Below, piece by piece: positions 47,927 through 57,114 of a stretch of DNA of 64,000 nucleotides. The number at the start of each line of letters is the position of its first letter. The stretch's first letter is position 1. A model generated the notes under the pieces. The model worked only from the letters and a program-made list of their open reading frames with translations, searched no databases and was not told the DNA's origin. This DNA is from Conchocele bisecta (taxonomy: Eukaryota; Mollusca; Bivalvia; Lucinida; Thyasiridae). The stretch is from assembly GCA_029237695.1 (NCBI GenBank), contig CM055265.1, positions 117,588,067 through 117,652,066 of the forward strand. Reading direction: 5' to 3'. Position numbers and translations under genes: made by a program.

Positions 47927-47945
47927 TTCCGCGTCCGCGTCCGCC
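47817..47945. repeat. Hairpin plus CCGCGT hexanucleotide microsatellite
   Basis: GTATCCCCCGGACTCCGTCG and the following eight bases (47817-47844) form a near-perfect hairpin. From 47869 a CCGCGT array runs to about 47945. Acidic or Arg-Pro frames through it are artefacts of the repeat. Confidence 0.85.
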
Positions 47946-47956
47946 ACAGACACTTC

Positions 47957-48415
47957 TTGTCCGGAGCATAACTCGAACACCCTTTGGAATATTTTCATGA
48001 AACTTCACACATGCATAGACCAAGACCCGAAGGTGTGTCGCGCATAAGAATGACAACTCTTGCATAGCTAATTTTTGAGTTATCTCCCTTTTTTTGTTTC
48101 GTGCACTGATTGACCATAACTCGACCACCCTTTGCAATATTTTTATGAAACTTCACACATTCAATTAGACCACGAACCGAAGGTGTGTCGTGCACAAGAA
48201 TGATAACTCTTGCATAGCTAATGTTTTAGTTATCTCCCTTTTTTGTTTTCACACTGATTTCCTGTCCGGAGCATAACTCCACCACCCTTAGGAATATTTT
48301 CATGAAACTTCACACATGCATATACCACGACCCGGAGGTGTGTCGCGCACAAGAATGACAACTCTTGCGTAGCTAATTTTTGAGTTATCTCCCTTTTTTG
48401 TTTTGCACACCCTAC
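47957..48415. repeat. Tandem repeat, ~150 bp units
   Basis: Three units, with CATAACTC words at 47968, 48115 and 48272, share ATGAAACTTCACACAT, AGGTGTGTCG and AGTTATCTCCCTTTTT. Partial copies recur near 49330 and 53160. The 3.83 kb duplication begins inside this array. Confidence 0.8.
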
Positions 48416-49167
48416 AAACTGGACAATAATGCATGAAGACCCGTTTTCTCGTCTGCTCTGTACACCTTTTCTCGTGTGCTCTGTACACCTTACCTGTAGA
48501 GAGAACAATAAAGACTGGGAGAACCATTCACCTGTGCATGTGCTAGCATGTGCTAGCATGTGCAAATGTCCAGTCTTGACCACTCTTGACCACAGATAAT
48601 TTATACAGGTAAATTACAACATTGGATATTACATTTCCGTAAACTGTGTTGAAAATATTGTGGCATTATGTGGACCTGTGCTGATATATGTAGATAAATA
48701 TAGGACTATTAACAAAAACAAATAATTATGGGCTCCAGTAGCAAACATTAATATTTTTATTTTTTTTTTTCCATTATTTTTTTCATTTCTTTTTTCAAAT
48801 TCTTTTTCAATTTTTGTCTAGTAGCATAAGATCGTAAGTGCTATATACAGACTATTCACATGTGCATGTGCTAGCATGTGCAACTGACCACTGACCACTT
48901 ACAGGTAATTTATACAGGTAAATGATTATATTACATTTCCGTAAACTGTGTTGAAAATATTGTGGCAATATGTAGATAAATATAGGACTATTAAAGAAAA
49001 ATTCTGGGCTCCAGTAGCAAGCATTATTATTTTTAATTTTAAAAACTTTATTTTCCTTTTTTTTTTTATTTTTTTTTTCCTTTTTTTTTTTTCAAATTCT
49101 TTTTAAATTTTTGTCTAGTTGCATAAGGTCGTAAGTGCTATATACAGACTATTATCATATAATAAAA

Positions 49168-49233
49168 CAATTATTGACTAGTGAGCCATGGAATATAATC
49201 TGATATTCTATGGCTCACTTGTCAATAATTGTA
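49168..49233. repeat. Palindrome near left part of element 2
   Basis: ACAATTATTGACTAGTGAGC pairs with GCTCACTTGTCAATAATTGT around a short AT core. It is repeated in copy B near 52984-53050. Confidence 0.8.
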
Positions 49234-49703
49234 TAATATGTTCGGGCCAGTGAGGTCAACGCTGGAAAAGGCGAGGCATTTGGTTCCGCGGATTTCTTGT
49301 TTACTTATCTCCCTTTGTTATTTCGTGCTCTGATTTTGTATCCAGAGCATAACTCGAACACCCTTTGGAATATTTTTATGCCCCACCACGATAGTGGAGG
49401 GGGCATTTAGTGTTACCCTTGTCCGTCCGTCCGTCCGTCCGCACACACGAATGGGTATTTGTTGTAAGCGTACGGGGATCTTATTGGGTAGGGTTAGGAT
49501 AGTGTTGGGTACTCTTGTTGGGTATTTTTATAGAGTAAAAACCCAACAAGCATTCATTCGTAGGAACGTGCGTCCAGTCCTCCCGTCGTCCCGTCCGTCC
49601 GTCCGTCCGTCCGTCACAAAACTTTAACACTCGGGTAAATGTCTCATAATTTCTTCATCCTTCGACCGATCTCCTTCATATTTCATATACAGATTGTGCA
49701 TGG

Positions 49704-49862
49704 ATGCGAAGTGGTTCCGTTTCGCCTCGCCCATGTCGACATTGTGGGGTAGGGACCAAAGCCGAGTCACTGCTATGTCCACCATGTGGTGGCACTCAGA
49801 CAATACTTTGTCTTAGGGGACGCCCCTTGACGAAAAATGAGCGCTCAGTGCACCCGTGCTGA
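49704..49862 (+). CDS. Short zinc-ribbon ORF, copy A (52 aa)
   Basis: The frame starts ATGCGAAGTGG and encodes GSVSPRPCRHCGVGTKAES, then LLCPPCGG, matching the element 1 protein at 28698-28997 through its CxxC...CxxC ribbon. It diverges afterwards and stops at 49860-49862. The N-terminal half of the element 1 protein is missing because host DNA joins at about 49700. Both cysteine pairs are retained. Whether it is expressed is unknown; it may be a relic. Confidence 0.5.
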   Translation: MRSGSVSPRPCRHCGVGTKAESLLCPPCGGTQTILCLRGRPLTKNERSVHPC

Positions 49863-50000
49863 CACTTCCAAGGTTGCCTAGACTTTCCACACTAATTACT
49901 AGATCAGCCGAGAGATGGGGGTGTGCAGTACGGGTAGCTACACCTCGTTAAGCCAAACAGAAAAAGAATGAATGAATGAATGAATGAATGAATGAAAGAG

Positions 50001-50080
50001 AGTGGCTTAGCGGGGTGGACCCAGGAGGGTTTTGCTGGCACGGGTTCGAGCCTCGGTGTGACCCAACTTTTTTTTTTTTT
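50001..50080 (+). repeat. tRNA-derived SINE, copy A
   Basis: An A box GTGGCTTAGCGGGGTGG (50001-50017 region) and B box GGGTTCGAGCC (50042-50052) are followed by a poly-T tract. It is preceded by a GAAT tetranucleotide run. The duplicate is at 53812-53893. Confidence 0.6.
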
Positions 50081-50091
50081 AAATTGTTTAT

Positions 50092-50113
50092 AATTTTCCT
50101 AAAATTAATTAAT
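50092..50113 (-). promoter_or_regulatory. AT-rich element motif, variant copy
   Basis: ATTAATTAATTTTAGGAAAA on the minus strand is one base different from the motif found before genes at 56281, 59901 and 62280. Here it lies 3' of the membrane protein gene, so its role is unclear. The duplicate is near 53905-53926. Confidence 0.35.
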
Positions 50114-50141
50114 AAATTGCTTGATGCACCAATATAATTAA

Positions 50142-50642
50142 TTATTTAATAAAAATATTAATTTCTTCCGACTTTATCTCCAAGTTTTTTAAATTTGATA
50201 TTTTCTTATCGGCCAACGCTTTGGACACCATAACATCGATGGTATTTTTCTTCGACCTGGCGAGAACAGATATTCTATCATTTTTTCTACATTTTTTCTC
50301 GAGTTTTCCACCCGACGCCCTAATTACCATACACAACAACCCAGAAACGGCCGACACCGCACATAAAATCCCCGCTACAGGAACCGTTATAATGGTGGAT
50401 ATAGTTGCAGCTGTCCCCGCCCCACACAACACAGAAACACTCGCCAGAGCCGTGCTAGATGCTTCAGCCATGTTCACCGCGCGTCTATATTTTTTAGCGT
50501 TTCTTTTTCTATTTGTATATTCTCTAACTAAAATATCCTGCATAGCGACGATATTACTCAACCTAAAATCTGAACTTCTTTCGTTAATTGTACACAGTGT
50601 TGATGGAGTGGTATTGACAATTGGAAGCGTTGATTCGTTCAT
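50142..50642 (-). CDS. Polinton two-helix membrane protein, copy A (intact)
   Basis: I chose ATG 50642 (MNESTLP), matching the MNDETLYP start in element 1; an in-frame upstream ATG adds three residues. Basic RKRNAKKYRRAVN precedes two hydrophobic segments (about residues 70-110) separated by only a short turn. A basic RASGGKLEKKCRK stretch follows, then ISVLARSKKNTIDVMVSKALADKKIS, the part most like element 1. The C-terminus is shorter than in element 1. A hairpin membrane insertion is likely from composition. The gene lies last in the minus-strand series penton, fibre, beta protein, membrane protein. It is intact here but broken in copy B by a 7-base insertion. Confidence 0.6.
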   Translation of the reverse strand: MNESTLPIVNTTPSTLCTINERSSDFRLSNIVAMQDILVREYTNRKRNAKKYRRAVNMAEASSTALASVSVLCGAGTAATISTIITVPVAGILCAVSAVSGLLCMVIRASGGKLEKKCRKNDRISVLARSKKNTIDVMVSKALADKKISNLKNLEIKSEEINIFIK

Positions 50643-50662
50643 GATTTTCAATATATTAGTAT

Positions 50663-50911
50663 TTACAAAATAAGTTCAATTAACAATGAGACAATAGTGG
50701 AAGAACTCTCTAGGTCACCGATTTTCGTAACAAAGTTAATAACACTACCTTTGGAAAGTCTAATTCAATCATAACCGGAGAACGAAACCACCGTCGAACT
50801 ATCTCCAGAGATTTTAGTGACTCCAACCCCCCGTTCTTCCCCATCTACTACAATATTTATCGCGACCGTGCTCACAGGTTTACCACTAGCATTAACCGAG
50901 CAGACCGCCAT
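50663..50911 (-). pseudogene. Small beta protein, copy A (nonsense mutation)
   Basis: It is identical in layout to 54483-54731, but the Arg codon CGA is TGA here (50765-50767), a C-to-T type change at a CpG, cutting the protein about mid-way. The rest of the frame is open. Confidence 0.8.
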
Positions 50912-52030
50912 TTGGATCACCTGCAGCTGTCATAGTGTATCCCCCACATTTATTACTCGCTTTGGCACCGAACGAATATTCATAGTGAACCTCAACCAAT
51001 GGGCCCCGCTTCTCAGCCCAAACTGTTATGGCACGTTTTAGCGTTTTCATTGTTCGCACTATTCCGGCAAGCGCACTGTTTGCGTTATATGCCTCAGTAC
51101 GAATCTCATAAGAGGCCTCCTCAAGAGCTTTGGTCGCGGCTATACGATCATGTTTCAGTTTATCGGAAACTTCAGTTATCTTTCCGTCTAGTTCGGTAAG
51201 TGCCGCTTCTCTGCTGAGAGAGTCCTCTAAGCGCAACGCATCATAAGCCTCCGTAATGGTCGCCTGGTGGCCTTCTAGGGCTTTCTCAACGACCGACCGG
51301 GCCTCTTTTTGAAATTCGGTTATTTTCCCGTCTAGTTCAACAACCGCCGCTTCTCTGATGAGAGAGTCCTCTGAGCGCAATACCTCATAAGCCTTCGCAA
51401 GGGCTGCCTGGTGGTCTTCTCGGGCTTTCTCAACACCCGACCGGGCCTGTTTTTGAAATTCGGTTATTTTTCCGTCTAGTTCACCAACCGCCGCTTCTCT
51501 GAGAGAGTCCTCTGAGCGCAACACCATATAAGCCTCCGTAAGGTCCGCCTGGTGGTCTTCTCGGGCTTTCTCAATACCCGTTCGGACCCCCTCAACCCCC
51601 AACCGGGCCTCTTTTCGAAATTTGGTTATTTTTTCGTCTAGTTCGGTAAGTGCCGCTTCTCTATTGAGAGAGTCCTCTGAGCGCAACGCCCCATAAGCCT
51701 CCACAATAGCCTCCTTGTGGTCTTCTCGGACCCCCTCTACCCCCGACCTGGTCTCTTTCAGAAATTCGGCTATTTTCCCGTCTAGTTCAATAAGTGTCGC
51801 TTCTTTGCTGAGAGAGTCCTCTAAGCGCAACGCATCATAAGCCTCCGCAATGGCCTCCGCAAGGTTCACCTGGTGGTCTTCTCGGACTTTATCAATACCC
51901 GACCGGGTCTCTTTTCGAAATTTGGTTATTTTCCCGTCTAGTTCGGCAACCGTCGCTTCTCTGATGAGAGAGTCCTCTAAGCGCAACGCACCATAAGCCT
52001 CCGTAAGGTCTGCCTGGTGGTCTTCTCTGC
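50892..52030 (-). pseudogene. Fibre-like coiled-coil gene, 5'-truncated copy A
   Basis: About six of the ~48-residue repeats (EDSL..EA...ELDGKIT.F.KE.RSG...V.E pattern) are present. The 5' part is cut off at the duplication junction (52030), where unrelated host repeat follows. Unlike copy B, the 3' end is in frame through AITVWAEKRGPL and YEYSFG and runs into a short extra tail overlapping the next gene. Because it lacks the MSIYGP tail and its own upstream region, it is a dead fragment. Confidence 0.85.
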
Positions 52031-53520
52031 ATGATAACTCTTGCATAGCTAATGTTTTAGTTATCTCCCTTTTTTGTTTTCACACTGATTTCCTGTCCGG
52101 AGCATAACTCCACCACCCTTAGGAATATTTTCATGAAACTTCACACATGCATATACCACGACCCGGAGGTGTGTCGCGCACAAGAATGACAACTCTTGCG
52201 TAGCTAATTTTTGAGTTATCTCCCTTTTTTGTTTTGCACACTCTACAAACTGGACAATAATGCATGAAGACCCGTTTTCTCGTCTGCTCTGTACACCTTT
52301 TCTCGTGTGCTCTGTACACCTTACCTGTAGAGAGAACAATAAAGACTGGGAGAACCATTCACCTGTGCATGTGCTAGCATGTGCTAGCATGTGCAAATGT
52401 CCAGTCTTGACCACTCTTGACCACAGATAATTTATACAGGTAAATTACAACATTGGATATTACATTTCCGTAAACTGTGTTGAAATATTGTGGCATTATG
52501 TGGACCTGTGCTGATATATGTAGATAAATATAGGACTATTAACAAAAACAAATAATTATGGGCTCCAGTAGCAAACATTAATATTTTTAATTTTTTTTTT
52601 CCATTATTTTTTTCATTTCTTTTTTCAAATTCTTTTTCAATTTTTGTCTAGTAGCATAAGATCGTAAGTGCTATATACAGACTATTCACATGTGCATGTG
52701 CTAGCATGTGCAACTGACCACTGACCACTTACAGGTAATTTATACAGGTAAATGATTATATTACATTTCCGTAAACTGTGTTGAAAATATTGTGGCAATA
52801 TGTAGATAAATATAGGACTATTAAAGAAAAATTCTGGGCTCCAGTAGCAAGCATTATTATTTTTAATTTTAAAACTTTATTTTCCTTTTTTTTTTTCCTT
52901 TTTTTTTTTTCAAATTCTTTTTAAATTTTTGTCTAGTTGCATAAGGTCGTAAGTGCTATATACAGACTATTATCATATAATAAAACAATTATTGACTAGT
53001 GAGCCATGGAATATAATCTGATATTCTATGGCTCACTTGTCAATAATTGTATAATATGTTCGGGCCAGTGAGGTCAACGCTGGAAAAGGCGAGGCATTTG
53101 GTTCCGCGGATTTCTTGTTTACTTATCTCCCTTTGTTATTTCGTGCTCTGATTTTGTATCCAGAGCATAACTCGAACACCCTTTGGAATATTTTTATGCC
53201 CCACCACGATAGTGGAGGCGGGGGCATTTAGTGTTACCCTTGTCCGTCCGTCCGTCCGTCCGCACACACGAATGGGTATTTGTTGTAAGCGTACGGGGAT
53301 CTTATTGGGTAGGGTTAGGATAGTGTTGGGTACTCTTGTTGGGTATTTTTATAGAGTAAAAACCCAACAAACATTCATTCGTAGGAACGTGCGTCCAGTC
53401 CTCCCGTCGTCCCGTCCGTCCGTCCGTCCGTCACAAAACTTTAACACTCGGGTAAATGTCTCATAATTTCTTCATCCTTCGACCGATCTCCTTCATATTT
53501 CATATACAGATTGTGCATGG

Positions 53521-53679
53521 ATGCGAAGTGGTTCCGTTTCGCCTCGCCCATGTCGACATTGTGGGGTAGGGACCAAAGCCGAGTCACTGCTATGTCCACC
53601 ATGTGGTGGCACTCAGACAATACTTTGTCTTAGGGGACGCCCCTTGACGAAAAATGAGCGCTCAGTGCACCCGTGCTGA
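53521..53679 (+). CDS. Short zinc-ribbon ORF, copy B (52 aa)
   Basis: It has the same length and the same CRHC...CPPC ribbon as 49704-49862. No lesion distinguishes the copies in this frame. Confidence 0.45.
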   Translation: MRSGSVSPRPCRHCGVGTKAESLLCPPCGGTQTILCLRGRPLTKNERSVHPC

Positions 53680-53811
53680 CACTTCCAAGGTTGCCTAGAC
53701 TTTCCACACTAATTACTAGATCAGCCGAGAGATGGGGGTGTGCAGTACGGGTAGCTACACCTCGTTAAGCCAAACAGAAAAAGAATGAATGAATGAATGA
53801 ATGAATGAAAG

Positions 53812-53893
53812 AGAGTGGCTTAGCGGGGTGGACCCAGGAGGGTTTTGCTGGCACGGGTTCGAGCCTCGGTGTGACCCAACTTTTTTTTTTTTT
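53812..53893 (+). repeat. tRNA-derived SINE, copy B
   Basis: Duplicate of 50001-50080 with the same A and B boxes and poly-T tail. The preceding GAAT run is shorter. Confidence 0.6.
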
Positions 53894-53954
53894 AAATTGT
53901 TTATAATTTTCCTAAAATTAATTAATAAATTGCTTGATGCACCAATATAATTAA

Positions 53955-54462
53955 TTATTTAATAAAAATATTAATTTCTTCCGACTTTATCTCCAAGTTT
54001 TTTAAATTTGATATTTTCTTATCGGCCAACGCTTTGGACACCATAACATCGATGGTATTTTTCTTCGACCTGGCGAGAACAGATATTCTATCATTTTTTC
54101 TACATTTTTTCTCGAGTTTTCCACCCGACGCCCTAATTACCATACACAACAACCCAGAAACGGCCGACACCGCACATAAAATCCCCGCTACAGGAACCGT
54201 TATAATGGTGGATATAGTTGCAGCTGTCCCCGCCCCACACAACACAGAAACACTCGCCAGAGCCGTGCTAGATGCTTCAGCCATGTTCACCGCGCATCTA
54301 TATTTTTTAGCGTTTCTTTTTCTATTTGTATATTCTCTAACTAAAATATCCTGCATAGCGACGATGGGGGGTATTACTCAACCTAAAATCTGAACTTCTT
54401 TCGTTAATTGTACACAGTGTTGATGGAGTGGTATTGACAATTGGAAGCGTTGATTCGTTCAT
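53955..54462 (-). pseudogene. Polinton two-helix membrane protein, copy B (frameshifted)
   Basis: A G-rich 7-base insertion (GGGGGGT, about 54366-54372) absent from copy A shifts the frame after the first ~35 codons. The remaining 133 codons, with both hydrophobic segments and the ARSKKNTIDVMVSKAL block, stay open. Confidence 0.8.
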
Positions 54463-54482
54463 GATTTTCAATATATTAGTAT

Positions 54483-54731
54483 TTACAAAATAAGTTCAAT
54501 TAACAATGAGACAATAGTGGAAGAACTCTCTAGGTCACCGATTTTCGTAACAAAGTTAATAACACTACCTTTGGAAAGTCTAATTCGATCATAACCGGAG
54601 AACGAAACCACCGTCGAACTATCTCCAGAGATTTTAGTGACTCCAACCCCCCGTTCTTCCCCATCTACTACAATATTTATCGCGACCGTGCTCACAGGTT
54701 TACCACTAGCATTAACCGAGCAGACCGCCAT
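54483..54731 (-). CDS. Small beta protein, copy B (intact, 82 aa)
   Basis: It starts MAVCSVNASGK (ATG 54731; a slightly longer non-ATG start is possible) and ends LLIELIL. It has alternating hydrophobic strands with GSVINFVTK, shared with the element 1 homologue at 30012-30287, and no signal peptide or membrane segment. It lies immediately 3' of the fibre-like gene. The CGA codon lost in copy A is intact here. By position it could be a knob or tip protein of the fibre or a capsid cement protein; this is inference only. Confidence 0.6.
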   Translation of the reverse strand: MAVCSVNASGKPVSTVAINIVVDGEERGVGVTKISGDSSTVVSFSGYDRIRLSKGSVINFVTKIGDLESSSTIVSLLIELIL

Positions 54732-54778
54732 TTGGATCACCTGCAGCTGTCATAGTGTATCCCCCACATTTATTACTC

Positions 54779-56281
54779 GCTTTGGCACCGAACGAATATT
54801 CATAGTGAACCTCAACCAATGGGCGCCCGCTTCTCAGCCCAAACTGTTATGGCACGTTTTAGCGTTTTCATTGTTCGCACTATTCCGGCAAGCGCACTGT
54901 TTGCGTTATATGCCTCAGTACGAATCTCATAAGAGGCCTCCTCAAGAGCTTTGGTCGCGGCTATACGATCATGTTTCAGTTTATCGGAAACTTCAGTTAT
55001 CTTTCCGTCTAGTTCGGTAAGTGCCGCTTCTCTGCTGAGAGAGTCCTCTAAGCGCAACGCATCATAAGCCTCCGTAATGGTCGCCTGGTGGCCTTCTAGG
55101 GCTTTCTCAACACCCGACCGGGCCTCTTTTTGAAATTCGGTTATTTTCCCGTCTAGTTCAACAACCGCCGCTTCTCTGATGAGAGAGTCCTCTGAGCGCA
55201 ATACCTCATAAGCCTTCGCAAGGGCTGCCTGGTGGTCTTCTCGGGCTTTCTCAACACCCGACCGGGCCTGTTTTTGAAATTCGGTTATTTTTCCGTCTAT
55301 TTCACCAACCGCCGCTTCTCTGAGAGAGTCCTCTGAGCGCAACACCATATAAGCCTCCGTAAGGTCCGCCTGGTGGTCTTCTCGGGCTTTCTCAATACCC
55401 GTTCGGACCCCCTCAACCCCCAACCGGGCCTCTTTTCGAAATTTGGTTATTTTTTCGTCTAGTTCGGTAAGTGCCGCTTCTCTATTGAGAGAGTCCTCTG
55501 AGCGCAACGCCCCATAAGCCTCCACAATAGCCTCCTTGTGGTCTTCTCGGACCCCCTCTACCCCCGACCTGGTCTCTTTCAGAAATTCGGCTATTTTCCC
55601 GTCTAGTTCAATAAGTGTCGCTTCTTTGCTGAGAGAGTCCTCTAAGCGCAACGCATCATAAGCCTCCGCAATGGCCTCCGCAAGGTTCACCTGGTGGTCT
55701 TCTCGGACTTTATCAATACCCGACCGGGTCTCTTTTCGAAATTTGGTTATTTTCCCGTCTAGTTCGGCAACCGTCGCTTCTCTGATGAGAGAGTCCTCTA
55801 AGCGCAACGCACCATAAGCCTCCGTAAGGTCCGCCTGGTGGTCTTCTCGGACTTTATCAATATCCGACCTGGTCTCTTTTCGAAATTTTGTTATTTTCCC
55901 GTCTAGTTCGGTAAGTGTCGCTTCTTTGCTGAGAGAGTCCTTTAAGAGCAACACATCATAAGCATCCGTAAGGTCCGCCTGGTGGTCTTCTCGGACTTTA
56001 TCAATCCCCAACCGGGCCTCTTTTCGAAATTTGGTTATTTTTTCACCTAGTTCGTTTAGTTCCGTATGCGTTTCTTCACGACTTTGTGTATTCACAGCCA
56101 GGGCATATTATCTAAGTTGTGATAGTAGACTCTTGTGAATCTCGTCCGTGGCCACCGATATAGTTCTATTGATCAAGGCCTTTGTTTTTTGGGTAGTTAA
56201 AAAGTCGCCCTCTTCTGTCGGTTCCAAATTCTTTGAATTTGTCACCCAATCGGAAGAACTACCTGGTCCGTATATACTCAT
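54779..56281 (-). pseudogene. Long coiled-coil fibre-like protein, one stop and one frameshift
   Basis: The tail MSIYGPGSSS starts at ATG 56281 and is shared with element 1 (30300-30545). After about 57 codons an in-frame TAA (56108-56110) interrupts. The same frame then runs open for 427 codons (from 56095). It holds seven to eight repeats of about 48 residues, each with EDSL, EA, ELDGKIT and F.KE.RSG words, in continuous heptad-like helices without prolines. A one-base insertion near 54824 (GGGCGCCC against GGGCCCC in copy A) breaks the end region. A conserved tail, helical shaft of variable repeat number and small beta protein downstream together resemble a viral attachment fibre. No homologous family is recognised by sequence. 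Confidence 0.65.
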
Positions 56282-56332
56282 TTTCAATAATGTTGATAAT
56301 ATATATATTACGAACATGCGTTTAATTCTAAA

Positions 56333-56356
56333 TAATTTTCTTAAAATTAATTAATT
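56333..56356 (-). promoter_or_regulatory. AT-rich motif upstream of fibre-like gene
   Basis: On the minus strand AATTAATTAATTTTAAGAAA lies about 52 bases before the fibre ATG (56281) and overlaps the stop of the penton-like gene. The same word precedes the genes at 59901 and 62280 in the same orientation relative to each gene. Confidence 0.5.
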
Positions 56357-57100
56357 TGAAATTTCTAGGACGACCGAAATTGGGTAATCGTTCTTCAACT
56401 CTCGCCCTTTATCATCAAGAATAGAAATCTTCAACTCATGAATGTGTCCCGATTCCAAAACTTTCATCTCGGGGTGTGGGAAGTCTAAGGTCACAGTCTC
56501 GCCATAGAAACAGTCGCTGGCGGGCACGGTTTTCAGTAATGTGGTGGGAGTGCCGTCTACCGTGTTGTATGATGTGTTCACCCTATCCAGGTGCACCCCG
56601 AGAGTTTTCGTGACGGCGAAGTTTACTGAGGTATCGCCGCGGTGCTCGCCCGGATCAAACACTCCGTCATCGTTGTAAGGGTATGTTATTTTAAATCCTA
56701 ACAGTGAGCCCAACACCGGTGAGATCCTTAAACGCCTCTCAACGGTCAATGTCGTGAGCCCCGTGGCTTTCGAGATTGCGAGAGTGACTACACCAGGAAT
56801 CTTCTCCGCGACAAAAGCTTGGAGATCTCCGAAACTCCAAAGACCCTGAGGTACTATTACCTTTGGTGGACTTATGACTCTATTTACGTCTATTCTATGT
56901 GTCACAGCTATAGAGTGTTCTGATGTGAAAAACTCGACGTCCTCGACTTCTGTTGTGAAAAACTCGAGCGTTTCAACGTTTTTCCACCCGACCGTGAACG
57001 TAATTGATCTAATGCCTACCCGGCGTTGTCCGCAGTAGTTGTCTATTAATTTTTGAAGTTCACAACTCCCTTTTTGAACATTAGTGATAGTAGCAAACAT
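56351..57100 (-). CDS. Penton-like minor capsid protein (249 aa)
   Basis: I start at ATG 57100 (MFATITNVQKG). A ten-residue longer frame would overlap the divergent gene's ATG at 57115. The N-terminal half has IRSITFTVGWKNVE. The C-terminal half has the blocks shared with element 1: WSFGDLQAF, ISKATGLTTLTVE, VNTSYNTVDG, SDCFYGETVTLDFP and ESGHIHELKISILDDKG. It is beta-rich throughout with no membrane segment. The length suits a single jelly-roll penton of the Polinton/adenovirus-like morphogenesis set, and I recall the family as recurrent in invertebrate Polintons. The penton assignment rests on that recollection and gene order, not on an alignment. The gene is intact. Confidence 0.6.
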   Translation of the reverse strand: MFATITNVQKGSCELQKLIDNYCGQRRVGIRSITFTVGWKNVETLEFFTTEVEDVEFFTSEHSIAVTHRIDVNRVISPPKVIVPQGLWSFGDLQAFVAEKIPGVVTLAISKATGLTTLTVERRLRISPVLGSLLGFKITYPYNDDGVFDPGEHRGDTSVNFAVTKTLGVHLDRVNTSYNTVDGTPTTLLKTVPASDCFYGETVTLDFPHPEMKVLESGHIHELKISILDDKGRELKNDYPISVVLEISN

Positions 57101-57114
57101 AATAATATCTTTCA

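Larger units (their letters stand above)
48200..52030. repeat. 3.83 kb tandem duplication, copy A
   Basis: It is nearly identical to 52031-55849 and in direct tandem. The left end starts ATGATAACTCTTGCATAGCT. The right end stops inside a fibre repeat (GTGGTCTTCTCTGC). The copies differ by poly-T lengths, small indels and few substitutions. Confidence 0.95.
52031..55849. repeat. 3.83 kb tandem duplication, copy B
   Basis: It follows copy A without a spacer. It contains the same host repeats, zinc-ribbon ORF, SINE, membrane protein, beta protein and 3' part of the fibre gene, and continues into the unique 5' part of the fibre gene. Confidence 0.95.

Noticed and set aside
47844..48137. Arg-Gly-rich and Asp-Ala-rich frames on both strands
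   Set aside because: They are translations of the CCGCGT hexanucleotide array.
50221..50673. 150-codon plus-strand frame opposite the membrane protein gene (also 54034-54393)
   Set aside because: Antisense shadow; the minus-strand frame is homologous to element 1 and carries the conserved blocks.
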